Source: Pseudobacter ginsenosidimutans (lineage in GTDB: Bacteria > Bacteroidota > Bacteroidia > Chitinophagales > Chitinophagaceae). From it: a stretch of 64,000 nt of DNA. A program made the translations under genes and the position numbers. The notes beneath the pieces were generated by a model. It saw only the letters and a program-made list of their open reading frames with translations. It had not been told where the DNA came from and searched no databases. This document shows, piece by piece, positions 44,339 through 52,793 of the stretch (its first letter is position 1; each line of letters starts with the position of its first letter). Location: positions 1,984,001-2,048,000 of the forward strand of contig NZ_CP042431.1 of NCBI RefSeq assembly GCF_007970185.1. The letters are read 5' to 3'.

Positions 44339-45945
44339 TATTTAAACAGGGCATTAAAGTCTTTCGCCTTTGCAGACGTTGTTTCAAAAAAGCAACTCTG
44401 ATCGTTTTGTCCGGGGCTTCCTTCCCGCACCGTATTTTGAGTATGTTTCAGACACAGCGCATTGGCATTATTGCCCTGCCAGTATTCAAGAGAAAAAGGG
44501 TAAGTTATTTTTTCAAGTTTTCTTGTCGTCGTCTTCAATCGTTTTATCCTTGTTTCCAACACTTCCCTTACATGCTCTGCACTCATGCCGTTATTTATTT
44601 TACCTACACTCCATTCTTCATTGGTGCCTTTTAAAGGTGTAATGATAAGTTGGTTGCCATTTACAGCATAAGTACCAGTTTCGTATTGCAGTACATTTAC
44701 GGGGTTGGTTGCAAGTGCGGATGCAGCAGTATAAGCAAAATGGTAAGTTCCATCTGCATTGAATTTATATTGATATAACCAGAAACCTCCGGTATGGAAA
44801 CCGCTCATGCTTCCATAGGCGGCTCCATGTTTTTCCAGCGACTGAGCTTCCCATATTTTGCCGGCAAGGGGAGAATTAACTGTATTAGCAGATGCGGTGG
44901 CTGTTTTGTTTACAGCGCCTTCTTTAAATCCGGGCGGAGTAACTATTGCAGGGTTGTTATTGCTATTGCAGGGCTTAAAGGACCATCCGTTAGGATAATC
45001 GGGAATGCTGCTAAACGAACCCTCTCTTTCCGTTGATTTTACTGCTTGCAGAATTAAATTGGTTTCGTTGACGCCTGAGAAATAACGAAGCGTAAATACA
45101 TAGATAACTTTCTCTAATTTTCGGTTACTTGTTTTTAGCTGTTTCCCCCATTTATCGGGATGCGTTTTATCCTTGCTCCACTCTTCATTGGCGCCGCTTA
45201 GCGGCGAAATGGTCAACTGATCACCACTCACATGATAGGTGCCGCTTTCATACTGAAACAATAAAGTATGTATAGAGGAAGAAAAGAATTTGTGGCGGTA
45301 TGTATATGTTCCATCTTCTTTAAAATTGTATTGTTTGGTGGAATACCCAGGGGATAAACTACCATACTGACTTTCAGAAACAGAGTAGCTCCAGTTGCCT
45401 GCAATGGCCTTGTTTGCGACAGAGGAATTTTCGTTAGCTGTTGTGTTGGATGCAACTTTCGCTAATGCTAATGAATTTGTAAATGCCAGCAATTCATTTT
45501 GGTATTTATCTGTATTGCTCATCAATACCACGCTCGCCATTTGCCCGCCGCCGGTTGCTGTTATCAATGTAGCCAATCCTTTTTGTGCACCATTGGTATA
45601 GTGGGCAGTCCCCGAAATGATCTCCCATCCATTTTCTTTTGCGGGTTTCAGCATGATCGGTTCAGTATTTACCTGCACAGATCCTTTTATCAATTTATCC
45701 CAATTCATCTTAAAATTTTCATTCGCATCAGCATTTGATGCGATGGCGTTGGTAATAATGGCTATAGCATAAGCGTGAGTTTTATTGTCAATAACTGATA
45801 GTTGCACGCCACCTTCTTTTTGCTGTTGTTGCCAACCCTTTGGAGCAGTGTAGCTAACCATGTCAATACTTTGTTTTTGCGAATTGCCGCTTAAACTCAT
45901 TAATAGAATTGAATATAAAGCCAGTAATTTTTTTATCAGTGGCAT
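44338..45945 (-). CDS. Exported protein with duplicated lipocalin-like domain
   Basis: About 535 residues from ATG 45945, giving a signal peptide (MPLIKKLLALYSILLMSLSG, cut near NSQ). An earlier in-frame ATG at 45966 is possible. Residues 25-150 form one domain (MVSYTAPKGWQQQQKEGG, ending LLAFTNSLALAK). Two similar domains of about 150 residues follow: each opens with a Trp core (GNWSYS, GKIWEA), has a YxFxxDGTYxxxY strand, then YESGTYHVSGDQL or YETGTYAVNGNQL, xPLxGxNEEWS and a LEK-x-x-Y-x-F end. This is a lipocalin-like barrel pattern duplicated in tandem. It is exported, with unknown ligand. It is convergent with the ABC/M1 gene. Confidence 0.75.
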   Translation of the reverse strand: MPLIKKLLALYSILLMSLSGNSQKQSIDMVSYTAPKGWQQQQKEGGVQLSVIDNKTHAYAIAIITNAIASNADANENFKMNWDKLIKGSVQVNTEPIMLKPAKENGWEIISGTAHYTNGAQKGLATLITATGGGQMASVVLMSNTDKYQNELLAFTNSLALAKVASNTTANENSSVANKAIAGNWSYSVSESQYGSLSPGYSTKQYNFKEDGTYTYRHKFFSSSIHTLLFQYESGTYHVSGDQLTISPLSGANEEWSKDKTHPDKWGKQLKTSNRKLEKVIYVFTLRYFSGVNETNLILQAVKSTEREGSFSSIPDYPNGWSFKPCNSNNNPAIVTPPGFKEGAVNKTATASANTVNSPLAGKIWEAQSLEKHGAAYGSMSGFHTGGFWLYQYKFNADGTYHFAYTAASALATNPVNVLQYETGTYAVNGNQLIITPLKGTNEEWSVGKINNGMSAEHVREVLETRIKRLKTTTRKLEKITYPFSLEYWQGNNANALCLKHTQNTVREGSPGQNDQSCFFETTSAKAKDFNALFK

Positions 45946-45955
45946 TGCTAATGGT

Positions 45956-46120
45956 TTATGATACATACACTTCTTTTTTGAATGACTTTTCAGCGTTACG
46001 GTAAAAGTTTGCGCCAGCATCTACGCTGCCCTTTGCTCCCCTGTCAGATACCTGCGGGCTGCCGTTGGGCGATGTGCTGATGGTGATGTATTCTTTTGAA
46101 GATGCACCCACCGCCGATTG
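45956..46120 (-). pseudogene. Unidentified gene remnant
   Basis: A frame different from the downstream gene reads SAVGASSKEYITISTSPNG and ends FYRNAEKSFKKEVYVS before TAA at 45956. It has normal-looking coding composition but is closed upstream by TAG. I take it as the C-terminal tail of a lost exported protein; I cannot name the family. Confidence 0.35.
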
Positions 46121-46155
46121 CTAACATATTGCCTACCCAGAACGGAATCCCTGTT

Positions 46156-46194
46156 CATTTGCTGCATCAGCACAAAGTGATGATGCAGCAAATG
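46156..46194. repeat. Perfect 14-bp inverted repeat
   Basis: CATTTGCTGCATCA at 46156-46169 and its exact complement at 46181-46194 around an 11-base loop, between two minus-strand exported-protein genes. It could be a terminator without U-tract for the 274-aa lipoprotein gene. Confidence 0.6.
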
Positions 46195-46252
46195 ACAGAA
46201 ATATCATAAATAAGTATAGGACTGTTTTTTCATCCGGCTGCTTTTTGGGTAA

Positions 46253-47077
46253 TCACTTGTTGTAATAAGTATAAGCCGTGGTGTCAGTTTGAACTAACGT
46301 ATTACCTGGCTGGGTATACATATTAAGTATTCTCTTAGTTACTAATCCTATATCATCTGTCTGGTATTGGTATTCCATCGTTTGCCTGATGGCGTTATTG
46401 TTGAGTTTGTCGTAGTAAGTAGTCTTTTGCAGTAAATTCTTCGAGGGCTTTCCATAAAAAGATGCAGGCAACCCTCCTCCGTAAAAAACCGCACGATAGG
46501 GCAGATTGGCGATATACTCATACACCACAGAATCTAATGCGTAAGGAATGCCGGGGCTTATTGGTATGCGTTCAGAAATATAATATGTAGTTGCATTGTT
46601 TGTATAATAGTATTTGGCTTTATTGATATAGCCGGAAAAGTAGTTAGCTGCATTGGACAACATACCATCGGTTTGGTAATTGTATTTAGCAGATTGTGTA
46701 ACCGTACCGTTGTTCGAACTCCAACTGCTATCTATATATCCTGCAGCATTCAGTTTATCGTATGTTTTTTGGTTTGATAGAGTACCGTTGGTATACAGAG
46801 CAGATGTATAAATGCCATTACTGAGCGTGTGCGTAAAGCTATGTACACTTCCCATAGAGGTACGCCGGGTATACCGATAGGTACTGCCTTCATATATGTA
46901 GCTTGTTGTATCGGAAGATAGGCTTGAAGACATACCGCTGTAGTTTCTTAATGAATGCGTGGCCGTTTTAATTTTGTATTGGCTATAGTCCGTAACAGGG
47001 GGCTGGGTATCTTCCTTTTTACAGGCAAAAAGTACTATGCTTGTGAAAGCGAAAAGAAATATTTTTTTCATGTTCAA
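46253..47077 (-). CDS. Hypothetical lipoprotein (274 aa)
   Basis: It starts MNMKKIFLFAFTSIVLFAC, a lipoprotein signal with the acylated Cys at about residue 19, followed by KKEDTQPP, the charged +2 region seen in Bacteroidota surface lipoproteins. The rest is Tyr/Ser/Thr-rich with repeated YTNxT and YKYYYTNNATTYYISE-type stretches, and resembles RHS/wall-associated-like beta repeats (for example YQTDGMLSNAANYFS and YQYQTDDIGLVTKRILNMY). It is probably surface-exposed and beta-rich. No catalytic motif is evident. It shares orientation with the lipocalin-like gene 308 bases downstream. Confidence 0.75.
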   Translation of the reverse strand: MNMKKIFLFAFTSIVLFACKKEDTQPPVTDYSQYKIKTATHSLRNYSGMSSSLSSDTTSYIYEGSTYRYTRRTSMGSVHSFTHTLSNGIYTSALYTNGTLSNQKTYDKLNAAGYIDSSWSSNNGTVTQSAKYNYQTDGMLSNAANYFSGYINKAKYYYTNNATTYYISERIPISPGIPYALDSVVYEYIANLPYRAVFYGGGLPASFYGKPSKNLLQKTTYYDKLNNNAIRQTMEYQYQTDDIGLVTKRILNMYTQPGNTLVQTDTTAYTYYNK

Positions 47078-47225
47078 GTCTTATAGAGTAAAAATGGGGG
47101 GTAATTTGGAGGGGGACAATCATAGAAAACCATGATTTTTCGGATACCGGCCTCGAAAAATCATTAAAAAGAATGATGGGGACCTTTTGAAATACGCACT
47201 TTGGTACCTGTTTTGAAAAGCTGCT

Positions 47226-47316
47226 CCTCAACTGTCAAGAAATCCTTGACAGTTGATATTAGATAGTTGAACCAGATCAGGTCTGAAAACGTTCGAGAAC
47301 CGTTCATCGGGCCTAC
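47226..47316. repeat. Dispersed repeat, copy 3 (att-like end)
   Basis: Same layout as 44213-44293: CAACTGTCAAGAAATCCTTGACAG, then GTTCGAGAAC at 47291-47300 and CGGGCCTAC at 47308-47316, followed by a stem-loop. Confidence 0.7.
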
Positions 47317-47325
47317 AAGTAAGAC

Positions 47326-47352
47326 AAACCCGCTTTAAAACTTAGCGGGTTT
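47326..47352. terminator. Stem-loop terminator
   Basis: AAACCCGCT (47326-47334) pairs perfectly with AGCGGGTTT (47344-47352). It lies between divergent genes right after the repeat copy, as though carried with it. Confidence 0.65.
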
Positions 47353-47477
47353 GAGCCTTTACACACTTTGCCGGGTTATGTAACATTTATTAAACTTCTG
47401 CGTATAGATCATACGCGCTCAAGACCATTTTGAGTTGTCGTATAATCATTGATAGTTTTTTGCATATAAAATCGAAT

Positions 47478-48965
47478 ATGTTCACCAGACGCTTACTAAC
47501 CTTCTGCCTTCTATTTATCGGAACAGGGTTTGCCTATGGCCAGGACTGCACCTGTAGCACAGCTTTCCAATGGATGAAAAAGACTTTTGAGGAGAATGAT
47601 GCGGGATTTACATACATACTTTCAATAAAAGGACGGGCCGCATATGATTATCATAATCTAAAAATCCAGGAAAAAGTCAATGTAGCAAGAAGCAGGGAAG
47701 AATGCCGGCTTGTACTGCAGGAGTGGTTGCGTTTTTTTAGAAAAGGGCATGTTTACATAAAAGCACTTGAAACCGAAAAGGGAAACGAAACCCCGGCTCC
47801 TGCTCAACAATTAGATACGCTTTCTATCAAGAATCAATTTAAAGAATGGCCACGATTACAAATAGATCTTCCTGAATTTGAAAAATACCTGAGTAATAAG
47901 AAAACTCAGGACTTTGAGGGTATTTGGGATTTCCCTCCTTATAAAATTGCTATTAAAAAAACAGAAAATGGATATAAGGGTGTTCTAATAAATAAAGTTT
48001 CTCCTTATTGGGAATCAGGACAGATAAAACTGGAAATAATAAGAGAAGGTAATGAGTTAAAAGGGGTAGGTTACATGCGTGATCATTCCAAAGCTAAAAG
48101 CGATCAACTAGAAAGTATCGGTCAGAATTATTTACAAGTTGCCGGCTTTTGGTTGAAGCGGCTGGCGCCGGTTCTTCCTACGGAAACAGAAGTCCAGGAC
48201 TATTTAACATCACTGAATACCAAAAGCCCATTTATAAAACAGTTGGACAAAAACACACTGTATTTCAGAATCCCTTCATTTGATCCGAGCCAGAAAAAGG
48301 TAATTGACAGTGTGCTGAACGCGAACGATAAAATCCTGTCAACTATGCCAAACCTTATTATCGATATTCGGGGTAATGGAGGTGGTAGCGATTTTAGCTT
48401 TAGTAATATCATACCCTATTTAAAAACGAATCCAATATCAACTGTTGGAGTTGAATACCTGAGTACATCGATGAATAATAAAAGGATGTTGGATTTTCTT
48501 AATAAACCAGAATACAAAACTTTTTTTTCTAATGAACAAAAGGAATGGATAAAGAAATCATACGATACTTTACAGAAGCATTTGGGAGAATTTGTCTATT
48601 TGAACGAACCTATAAAAGGTAAAGAAGCGGAGGAATCTTTCACAAAAAAAGTATACCCCAGGCAAGTGGGTATAATAATAGATGGCGATGTAGGCAGCAC
48701 AGCTGAACAATTTGTGCTGGCGGCTAAACAAAGCAAAAAAGTAAAATTTTTTGGAACTCCTACTTTTGGGGCACTTGATATTTCAAATATGTACTCTATA
48801 AAAGATCCCTGCAACGAATATGAGTTAGGGTATTGTCTTTCTCGCAGTAAGCGAATCCCGCAATATATCTTAGATGATCGTGGTTTGCAGCCGGATTATT
48901 TTATTAGCAATGAAGTTCCGGGGTTTAAATGGGTCACATATGTGAAGCAAATTTTGGAACAGTAG
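47478..48965 (+). CDS. S41-family (tail-specific) peptidase, exported
   Basis: About 495 residues from ATG 47478; this start gives a clean signal peptide (FTRRLLTFCLLFIGTGFAYGQ) whereas the longer frame does not. The S41 core contains LIIDIRGNGGGSDFSF, the hallmark Gly-rich strand, and the catalytic Ser in DGDVGSTAEQFVLAAKQS followed by KKVKFFGTPTFGALD. The N-terminal 280 residues are of no recognised type and a PDZ domain is not obvious, unlike classical CtpA. It should degrade periplasmic or extracellular peptides. It is a single gene between scars. Confidence 0.88.
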   Translation: MFTRRLLTFCLLFIGTGFAYGQDCTCSTAFQWMKKTFEENDAGFTYILSIKGRAAYDYHNLKIQEKVNVARSREECRLVLQEWLRFFRKGHVYIKALETEKGNETPAPAQQLDTLSIKNQFKEWPRLQIDLPEFEKYLSNKKTQDFEGIWDFPPYKIAIKKTENGYKGVLINKVSPYWESGQIKLEIIREGNELKGVGYMRDHSKAKSDQLESIGQNYLQVAGFWLKRLAPVLPTETEVQDYLTSLNTKSPFIKQLDKNTLYFRIPSFDPSQKKVIDSVLNANDKILSTMPNLIIDIRGNGGGSDFSFSNIIPYLKTNPISTVGVEYLSTSMNNKRMLDFLNKPEYKTFFSNEQKEWIKKSYDTLQKHLGEFVYLNEPIKGKEAEESFTKKVYPRQVGIIIDGDVGSTAEQFVLAAKQSKKVKFFGTPTFGALDISNMYSIKDPCNEYELGYCLSRSKRIPQYILDDRGLQPDYFISNEVPGFKWVTYVKQILEQ

Positions 48966-49103
48966 CTGTACGTCCAAATGGTCAAAAAGCTGCATGAAAT
49001 TGTCTCTGCTCATTGGCAGGCTGTTTTCGAATTCTTCGGCAGCTTTTTTACTAAGGTTGCTGAGAATCTGTTTGCGGCTATTTTTCTCGAATTTGTCGGG
49101 CAT
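48966..49103 (-). pseudogene. Fragment of an unidentified gene
   Basis: From ATG 49103 the minus strand reads MPDKFEKNSRKQILSNLSKK and then AAEEFENSLPMSRDNF, MQLFDHLDVQL before running into the end of the S41 gene. The composition looks genuinely coding (charged helical start of a small cytoplasmic protein), but the gene is cut. I cannot name the family with certainty. Confidence 0.45.
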
Positions 49104-49479
49104 GATAAATACTTTATTGTTCTTGCCTTGAATCTATAATGTCAATTTACACAAGTTTTGCGGACGTCTTAATCAACTCTTGGATTGAAAATTTAGCACT
49201 TTCTTCCAAATGACCAATTTAAGTTTTCATATATTCGTGAAAATGTGTAACCACAAATTAAATAACCATTTGTTGGCTTCCGGGTTTCTTCAACTTACCG
49301 GAGTTACACCCTTTGCAGGTAAACGACTCTTCGCTTTCTCAAATCCAAAAGACTTTAATAAGTAATCCCCGGTCTCATTTGCATTCCGGGGGGTATAAAT
49401 TCTGATTTCGTTGCAAAACGAAACCGATATGCTATCTGCCGTATCAATTATCTTTTATACAACTTATTAAACATCTATA
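49104..49479. other. Leader region of the GreA-like gene
   Basis: No gene. Two stems lie upstream of the GreA-like start: CCCCGG/CCGGGG around 49367-49392 and TTTCGTT-GCAA-AACGAAA (49406-49423, GNRA loop). They may be leader structures of the following gene or the end of lost transcripts. Confidence 0.4.
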
Positions 49480-49875
49480 ATGAGCAATAACTTCATTCTC
49501 TTACAGGAAGATTTTCAACTGTTAACCTCAGCTCTCAATACTGATAAACATTATTTAGAACTTTCAGATGCAGAGAAAAATAAAATAAAAGACAAGCTGG
49601 CCAACGCCCAACAGGTAAGCGCTATAGACTTCCCGAACAATGTATCTCGCTTGTACGATGTTATTACCTTACGAAACATCAAGACCCGGCAAAATCTGCA
49701 ATTCAAACTGGTTCCACCTGCTGAAAGGGATAACTGGTCCGGAAAAATATCAGCTCTTTCTCCACTTGGTATCGCTTTGCTTGGAGTTATACAAGGACAA
49801 AGCGTTTCCTGGCAGGCTGGTAATAAGACGAATTATTACACGGTAATGGAAGTTCGCAATGCTGTATTTATTTAG
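49480..49875 (+). CDS. GreA/GreB C-terminal-domain protein (Rnk-like)
   Basis: A 131-residue protein with the C-terminal FKBP-like domain of Gre factors: SRLYDVITLRNIKTRQNLQFKLVPP, then GKISALSPLGIALLGVIQGQSVSW. The N-terminal helical hairpin is short (DFQLLTSALNTDKHYLELSDAEKNKIKDKLANA), without a visible acidic tip, so RNA cleavage stimulation is doubtful. It likely binds the secondary channel of RNA polymerase as Rnk does. Such short Gre-like proteins are common in Chitinophagaceae. It ends at a strong terminator. Confidence 0.85.
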   Translation: MSNNFILLQEDFQLLTSALNTDKHYLELSDAEKNKIKDKLANAQQVSAIDFPNNVSRLYDVITLRNIKTRQNLQFKLVPPAERDNWSGKISALSPLGIALLGVIQGQSVSWQAGNKTNYYTVMEVRNAVFI

Positions 49876-49891
49876 AGATGGTTATTTCAAA

Positions 49892-49926
49892 AATAATCCC
49901 CGAAACCAACGGTTTTGGGGATTATT
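49892..49926 (+). terminator. Terminator of the GreA-like gene
   Basis: AATAATCCCCGAAAC (49892 on) pairs with GTTTTGGGGATTATT to 49926 with a single mismatch and an AACG-type loop, closely following the stop codon. Confidence 0.85.
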
Positions 49927-50450
49927 CAATTATGAGCAGTTAGCAGTTTTATGGTTGTCCAGGTCTCATTTATTCCTTCCTGTATGATTTGGATATAGCA
50001 ATTGAACCTCGTCGCTCTGTATTATTGTTGAAGTATTGATTTCCATGGCAGACAATTTACCATGAAATCCTGCACCTGTATCCATGTTAATAACATTGCA
50101 TGCTTTCATTGGTATATCATAGTCATAAATTAACGTTGGCGTATGGCCTATATAGATCTCTTTGAATAATCTTAGTTTTCTTGGAAATAGCGCGTGACGA
50201 GCGGGGGGCTGGTCCAGGCAGAACTACAAGTAATTCCTTTATTACTGCGCAAGCAGCTATGAAACCTAGAATTTTTAAGAAAATGTTCTTCCTTTTTTTC
50301 GGAACTAGTTTGTACATGATAAGTAATGGTTAGTAATCTTCACATTGCTAATCAAAATTGCGAAGGATCACAAATGAGGAAAAATTTAGAAATATCCCAC
50401 CCTTCCCTTCACCCTAACCCGCCCTTTCTTTGTCAGTATTGCACCACAAC
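49927..50450. other. Scar region before the double protease
   Basis: It contains the metallophosphoesterase remnant described separately. A frame at 50123-50317 (minus) begins with a basic signal-like segment (MYKLVPKKRKNIFLKILGF) but then runs out of frame into the phosphoesterase fragment; I read it as chance or as a fused remnant. 50318-50450 shows nothing apart from the promoter region of the protease gene. Confidence 0.5.
49966..50190 (-). pseudogene. C-terminal fragment of a metallophosphoesterase
   Basis: Minus-strand codons give LRLFKEIYIGHTPTLIYDY, then INMDTGAGFHGKLSAMEI and VQLLYPNHTGRNK before TGA at 49966-49968. GHTPT with the invariant His and MDTGAGFHGKL with its His are the closing motifs of calcineurin-type serine/threonine phosphatases. 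The N-terminal two thirds, with the remaining metal ligands, are gone. It is a truncated remnant. Confidence 0.85.
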
Positions 50451-50459
50451 ATGCAATCA

Positions 50460-52160
50460 ATGAACATTTTCACCTCTCAAAAGTTCCGCGCCTGCCTGAT
50501 CGGATTGGGTTTACTCCTCAATACCAGCCTGGCTTTCACCCAGCAACTCGACTACAAATCCCTTCAATCCTCCATCCAGGCCGTTGTCAAAAAAGTTTCC
50601 GGCGCCACCGTTGCCGTATCTGACTATGATACCCTTAAAAACCGCGTAAGCGGGCTAACCTTCAGCGCTGTTGTTGTCAGCAAAGATGGAATCATCCTCA
50701 CAGCCGCTCATGCTGCCAAACCTCATCAGATTTACCAGGTAGCATTCCCCGATGGCAAAAAGGTATTAGCCATCGGCCTCGGAAGCAATAACGTTAACGA
50801 TGCTGCTATCATCAAAATAATGTCTCCGGGTAACTGGCCATACGCCGAAATGGGATGGTCGGGAAATCTGCTTCCTTTTCAGCCCTGCATCAGCATGGGC
50901 TATCCGCAAAATATGAAGCAAAGCGGACATCCATTAGTACGATTCGGTTATATCAACGAAAGTGATATCAACCCGGGATTCCTTTGCAACACTGCCCTGA
51001 TGGAACCAGGCGATTCCGGCGGACCTTTATTCGATCTGAATGGACGCGTGATCGGTATTCACAGCAGGATCGTTCAATCATTGGATGCGAATTTTGAAGT
51101 TCCCGTGGATATCTTCCGTAAGAACTGGGACAAACTGCTCGTGCAGCAAACATATATTTACCCGGACTCAAGCGATCAAAAAAAACTGGATAACCTCTCG
51201 CAAAACACAAGCAAGCCAATTCCCGCGCTGGAAAACATGCCTGAAAACTTCACGACAGTTTTATCGAAAATTGCACCAGCCGCTATAAACATTGCCAGCC
51301 AATTGAAGGGCGATGAATCCTCTGCCCTGGGGGCGCTTGTTGCCTTGCCAAACGCAGCATCCAAAAACAAATCGTACATCATCAGCAAAAGCTCTATCGT
51401 AGGCAACGATTCAATATTTGTTTCCATCAAAGAGGAATCTCTTCCCGCAACTGCCATTGCACGGGATTCCTTAAAAGACCTTGTACTCCTGGAAGTTGCT
51501 GCTGACCTTAAAAATGGAATCGATATCCTTGCGGGCTCCTACAGCAATGATATGTATAAAGATGCCGGTACATTCCTCCTGTCTCCTGGCACAAACTACG
51601 GCTCCAACAGGGTTAGTATTTTGAGCTCACCAACAATCGGTTTCATTCCCGCCGGCTGGAAATCATACCTGGGAGTGAGTTCGATAGAAAAGAACAATAC
51701 ACTCCTGATAAACCAGATCGATGCATTCGGTCCCGCTAAATCTGCAAAACTTAAACCCGGCGATAAGATCGAAAGCATCGATGGCGTGAAAGTAACTACC
51801 TGTTCAGATTTTGAATGGCTGGTATCAACCATCCGTCCTTCAACCACCATTCAGTTCAAAGGAAAAAGACGTTGGTTTGGCTACACGAAAAAAATAACGC
51901 TGAAACAGAAAGCATTCTCTCAACCCAGCCCTCAGCATATGGCGGAACAATTTGAAGGAGGAAAAAGCGAACGCAAAGATGGATTCAAAAAAGCGTTTAG
52001 TCATGATGCAAGATTATATCCCTCAGAATGCGGAGGTCCTGTATTCGACGGTGAAGGAAATTTTATGGGCATCAATATTGCGCGCATATCCAGAACAACT
52101 TCTCTCGCCATTCCTGCTGAAGAAGTGAGGCTGTTTTTGAAAGAGGCGCTGAAAAAATAA
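50460..52160 (+). CDS. Exported double trypsin-like protease with PDZ and a degenerate second half
   Basis: From ATG 50460 (566 residues) the protein has a signal peptide (IFTSQKFRACLIGLGLLLNTSLAF). The first protease domain is complete: His84 in ILTAAHA, Asp114 in NDAAIIKI, Ser186 in GDSGGPLF. A second domain of the same fold follows (from about residue 250): its His position reads SKSS, the Asp is kept in KDLVLLEV, and the nucleophile motif reads SECGGPVF with Cys524 in place of Ser. A PDZ-like domain is inserted before it (FGPAKSAKLKPGDKIESIDGVKV). The second half is probably not a serine protease and may bind or regulate. The protein should work in the periplasm, like DegP/HtrA-related enzymes. 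Alternative start ATG 50451 adds three residues. Confidence 0.88.
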   Translation: MNIFTSQKFRACLIGLGLLLNTSLAFTQQLDYKSLQSSIQAVVKKVSGATVAVSDYDTLKNRVSGLTFSAVVVSKDGIILTAAHAAKPHQIYQVAFPDGKKVLAIGLGSNNVNDAAIIKIMSPGNWPYAEMGWSGNLLPFQPCISMGYPQNMKQSGHPLVRFGYINESDINPGFLCNTALMEPGDSGGPLFDLNGRVIGIHSRIVQSLDANFEVPVDIFRKNWDKLLVQQTYIYPDSSDQKKLDNLSQNTSKPIPALENMPENFTTVLSKIAPAAINIASQLKGDESSALGALVALPNAASKNKSYIISKSSIVGNDSIFVSIKEESLPATAIARDSLKDLVLLEVAADLKNGIDILAGSYSNDMYKDAGTFLLSPGTNYGSNRVSILSSPTIGFIPAGWKSYLGVSSIEKNNTLLINQIDAFGPAKSAKLKPGDKIESIDGVKVTTCSDFEWLVSTIRPSTTIQFKGKRRWFGYTKKITLKQKAFSQPSPQHMAEQFEGGKSERKDGFKKAFSHDARLYPSECGGPVFDGEGNFMGINIARISRTTSLAIPAEEVRLFLKEALKK

Positions 52161-52185
52161 GCACAAACAAAAAACTATAAAGCGA

Positions 52186-52210
52186 GGGCTGACCATAACG
52201 GTCAGCCCTT
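52186..52210 (+). terminator. Terminator of the double protease gene
   Basis: AGGGCTGACC (52186-52195) and GGTCAGCCCT (52201-52210) pair perfectly around 5 bases and are followed by TTTGTGCTTTT. Confidence 0.85.
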
Positions 52211-52337
52211 TGTGCTTTTGGAACGTAAACACCCGCACACCCTCAGCGAGTGAAAACTCCCGACAGTTACCTTGACTTGATGTCTCAAAGAAAAATGGAA
52301 TTCTGTAAAGTTATTATCCCCTAAAAACGTGATTTCT

Positions 52338-52556
52338 CTACCATTCGATCTCCCACTGACTGGCGTCATTCACAAAGTAATTGAGGCCATTGCTCATATG
52401 GTGCAGCTCCTTTCCATCTTTCCGGAAGGAGGTTTTGAGCTCATATACGCGAACGCCATTATTGTCGCGCGTGAGGTAGTTGATCAGTGCGGGTAATGTG
52501 GGTGGCAGGTCATGGAGCCACTGTCCATCTTCCTCTTTAACGAATGCCTGGCTCAT
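52338..52556 (-). CDS. Small conserved-looking protein (72 aa)
   Basis: MSQAFVKEEDGQWLHDLPPTL is followed by a compact domain (ALINYLTRDNNGVRVYELKTSF, then KDGKELHHMSNGLNYFVNDASQWEIEW). The protein is acidic, soluble and codon-rich in the style of the core genome. I recall similar short proteins in Chitinophagaceae genomes but no function. It is a stand-alone minus-strand gene convergent with the double protease. Confidence 0.65.
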   Translation of the reverse strand: MSQAFVKEEDGQWLHDLPPTLPALINYLTRDNNGVRVYELKTSFRKDGKELHHMSNGLNYFVNDASQWEIEW

Positions 52557-52793
52557 ACATAATCATTTACTATAATAGTATAAAAATGATGCCGCAAGCG
52601 GAAAAGAGCCAATTCGTCAGACTTTGTTGAATAATCCCATGCAGCATTTTATTTGAAATATTTATCTTTATTACCGCCGATGCAATGGTGCTGTCCCTTC
52701 CGTGTCCATATTAATAAATGATCAACATTGCTTCCGGCTTCCGCAATTCAATTACCAAATAACTAATTTCGGCACCTTCAATCAACTCTATCA
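52557..52793. other. Promoter region of the sigma factor gene
   Basis: 237 bases, A+T-rich, between divergent genes. It should hold the promoters for both; I see no clear -33/-7 pair and no further feature. Confidence 0.35.

Larger units (their letters stand above)
47078..47477. other. Intergenic region with repeat copy 3 and terminator
   Basis: No full gene. 47226-47316 holds repeat copy 3 (AACTGTCAAG/CTTGACAGTT hairpin and the GTTCGAGAAC end). On the minus strand it is part of a short open frame from about 47307 to 47164 (MNGSRTFSDLIW...FLTVEEQLFKTGTKV), possibly a decayed small gene. The terminator at 47326-47352 follows. Confidence 0.5.
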
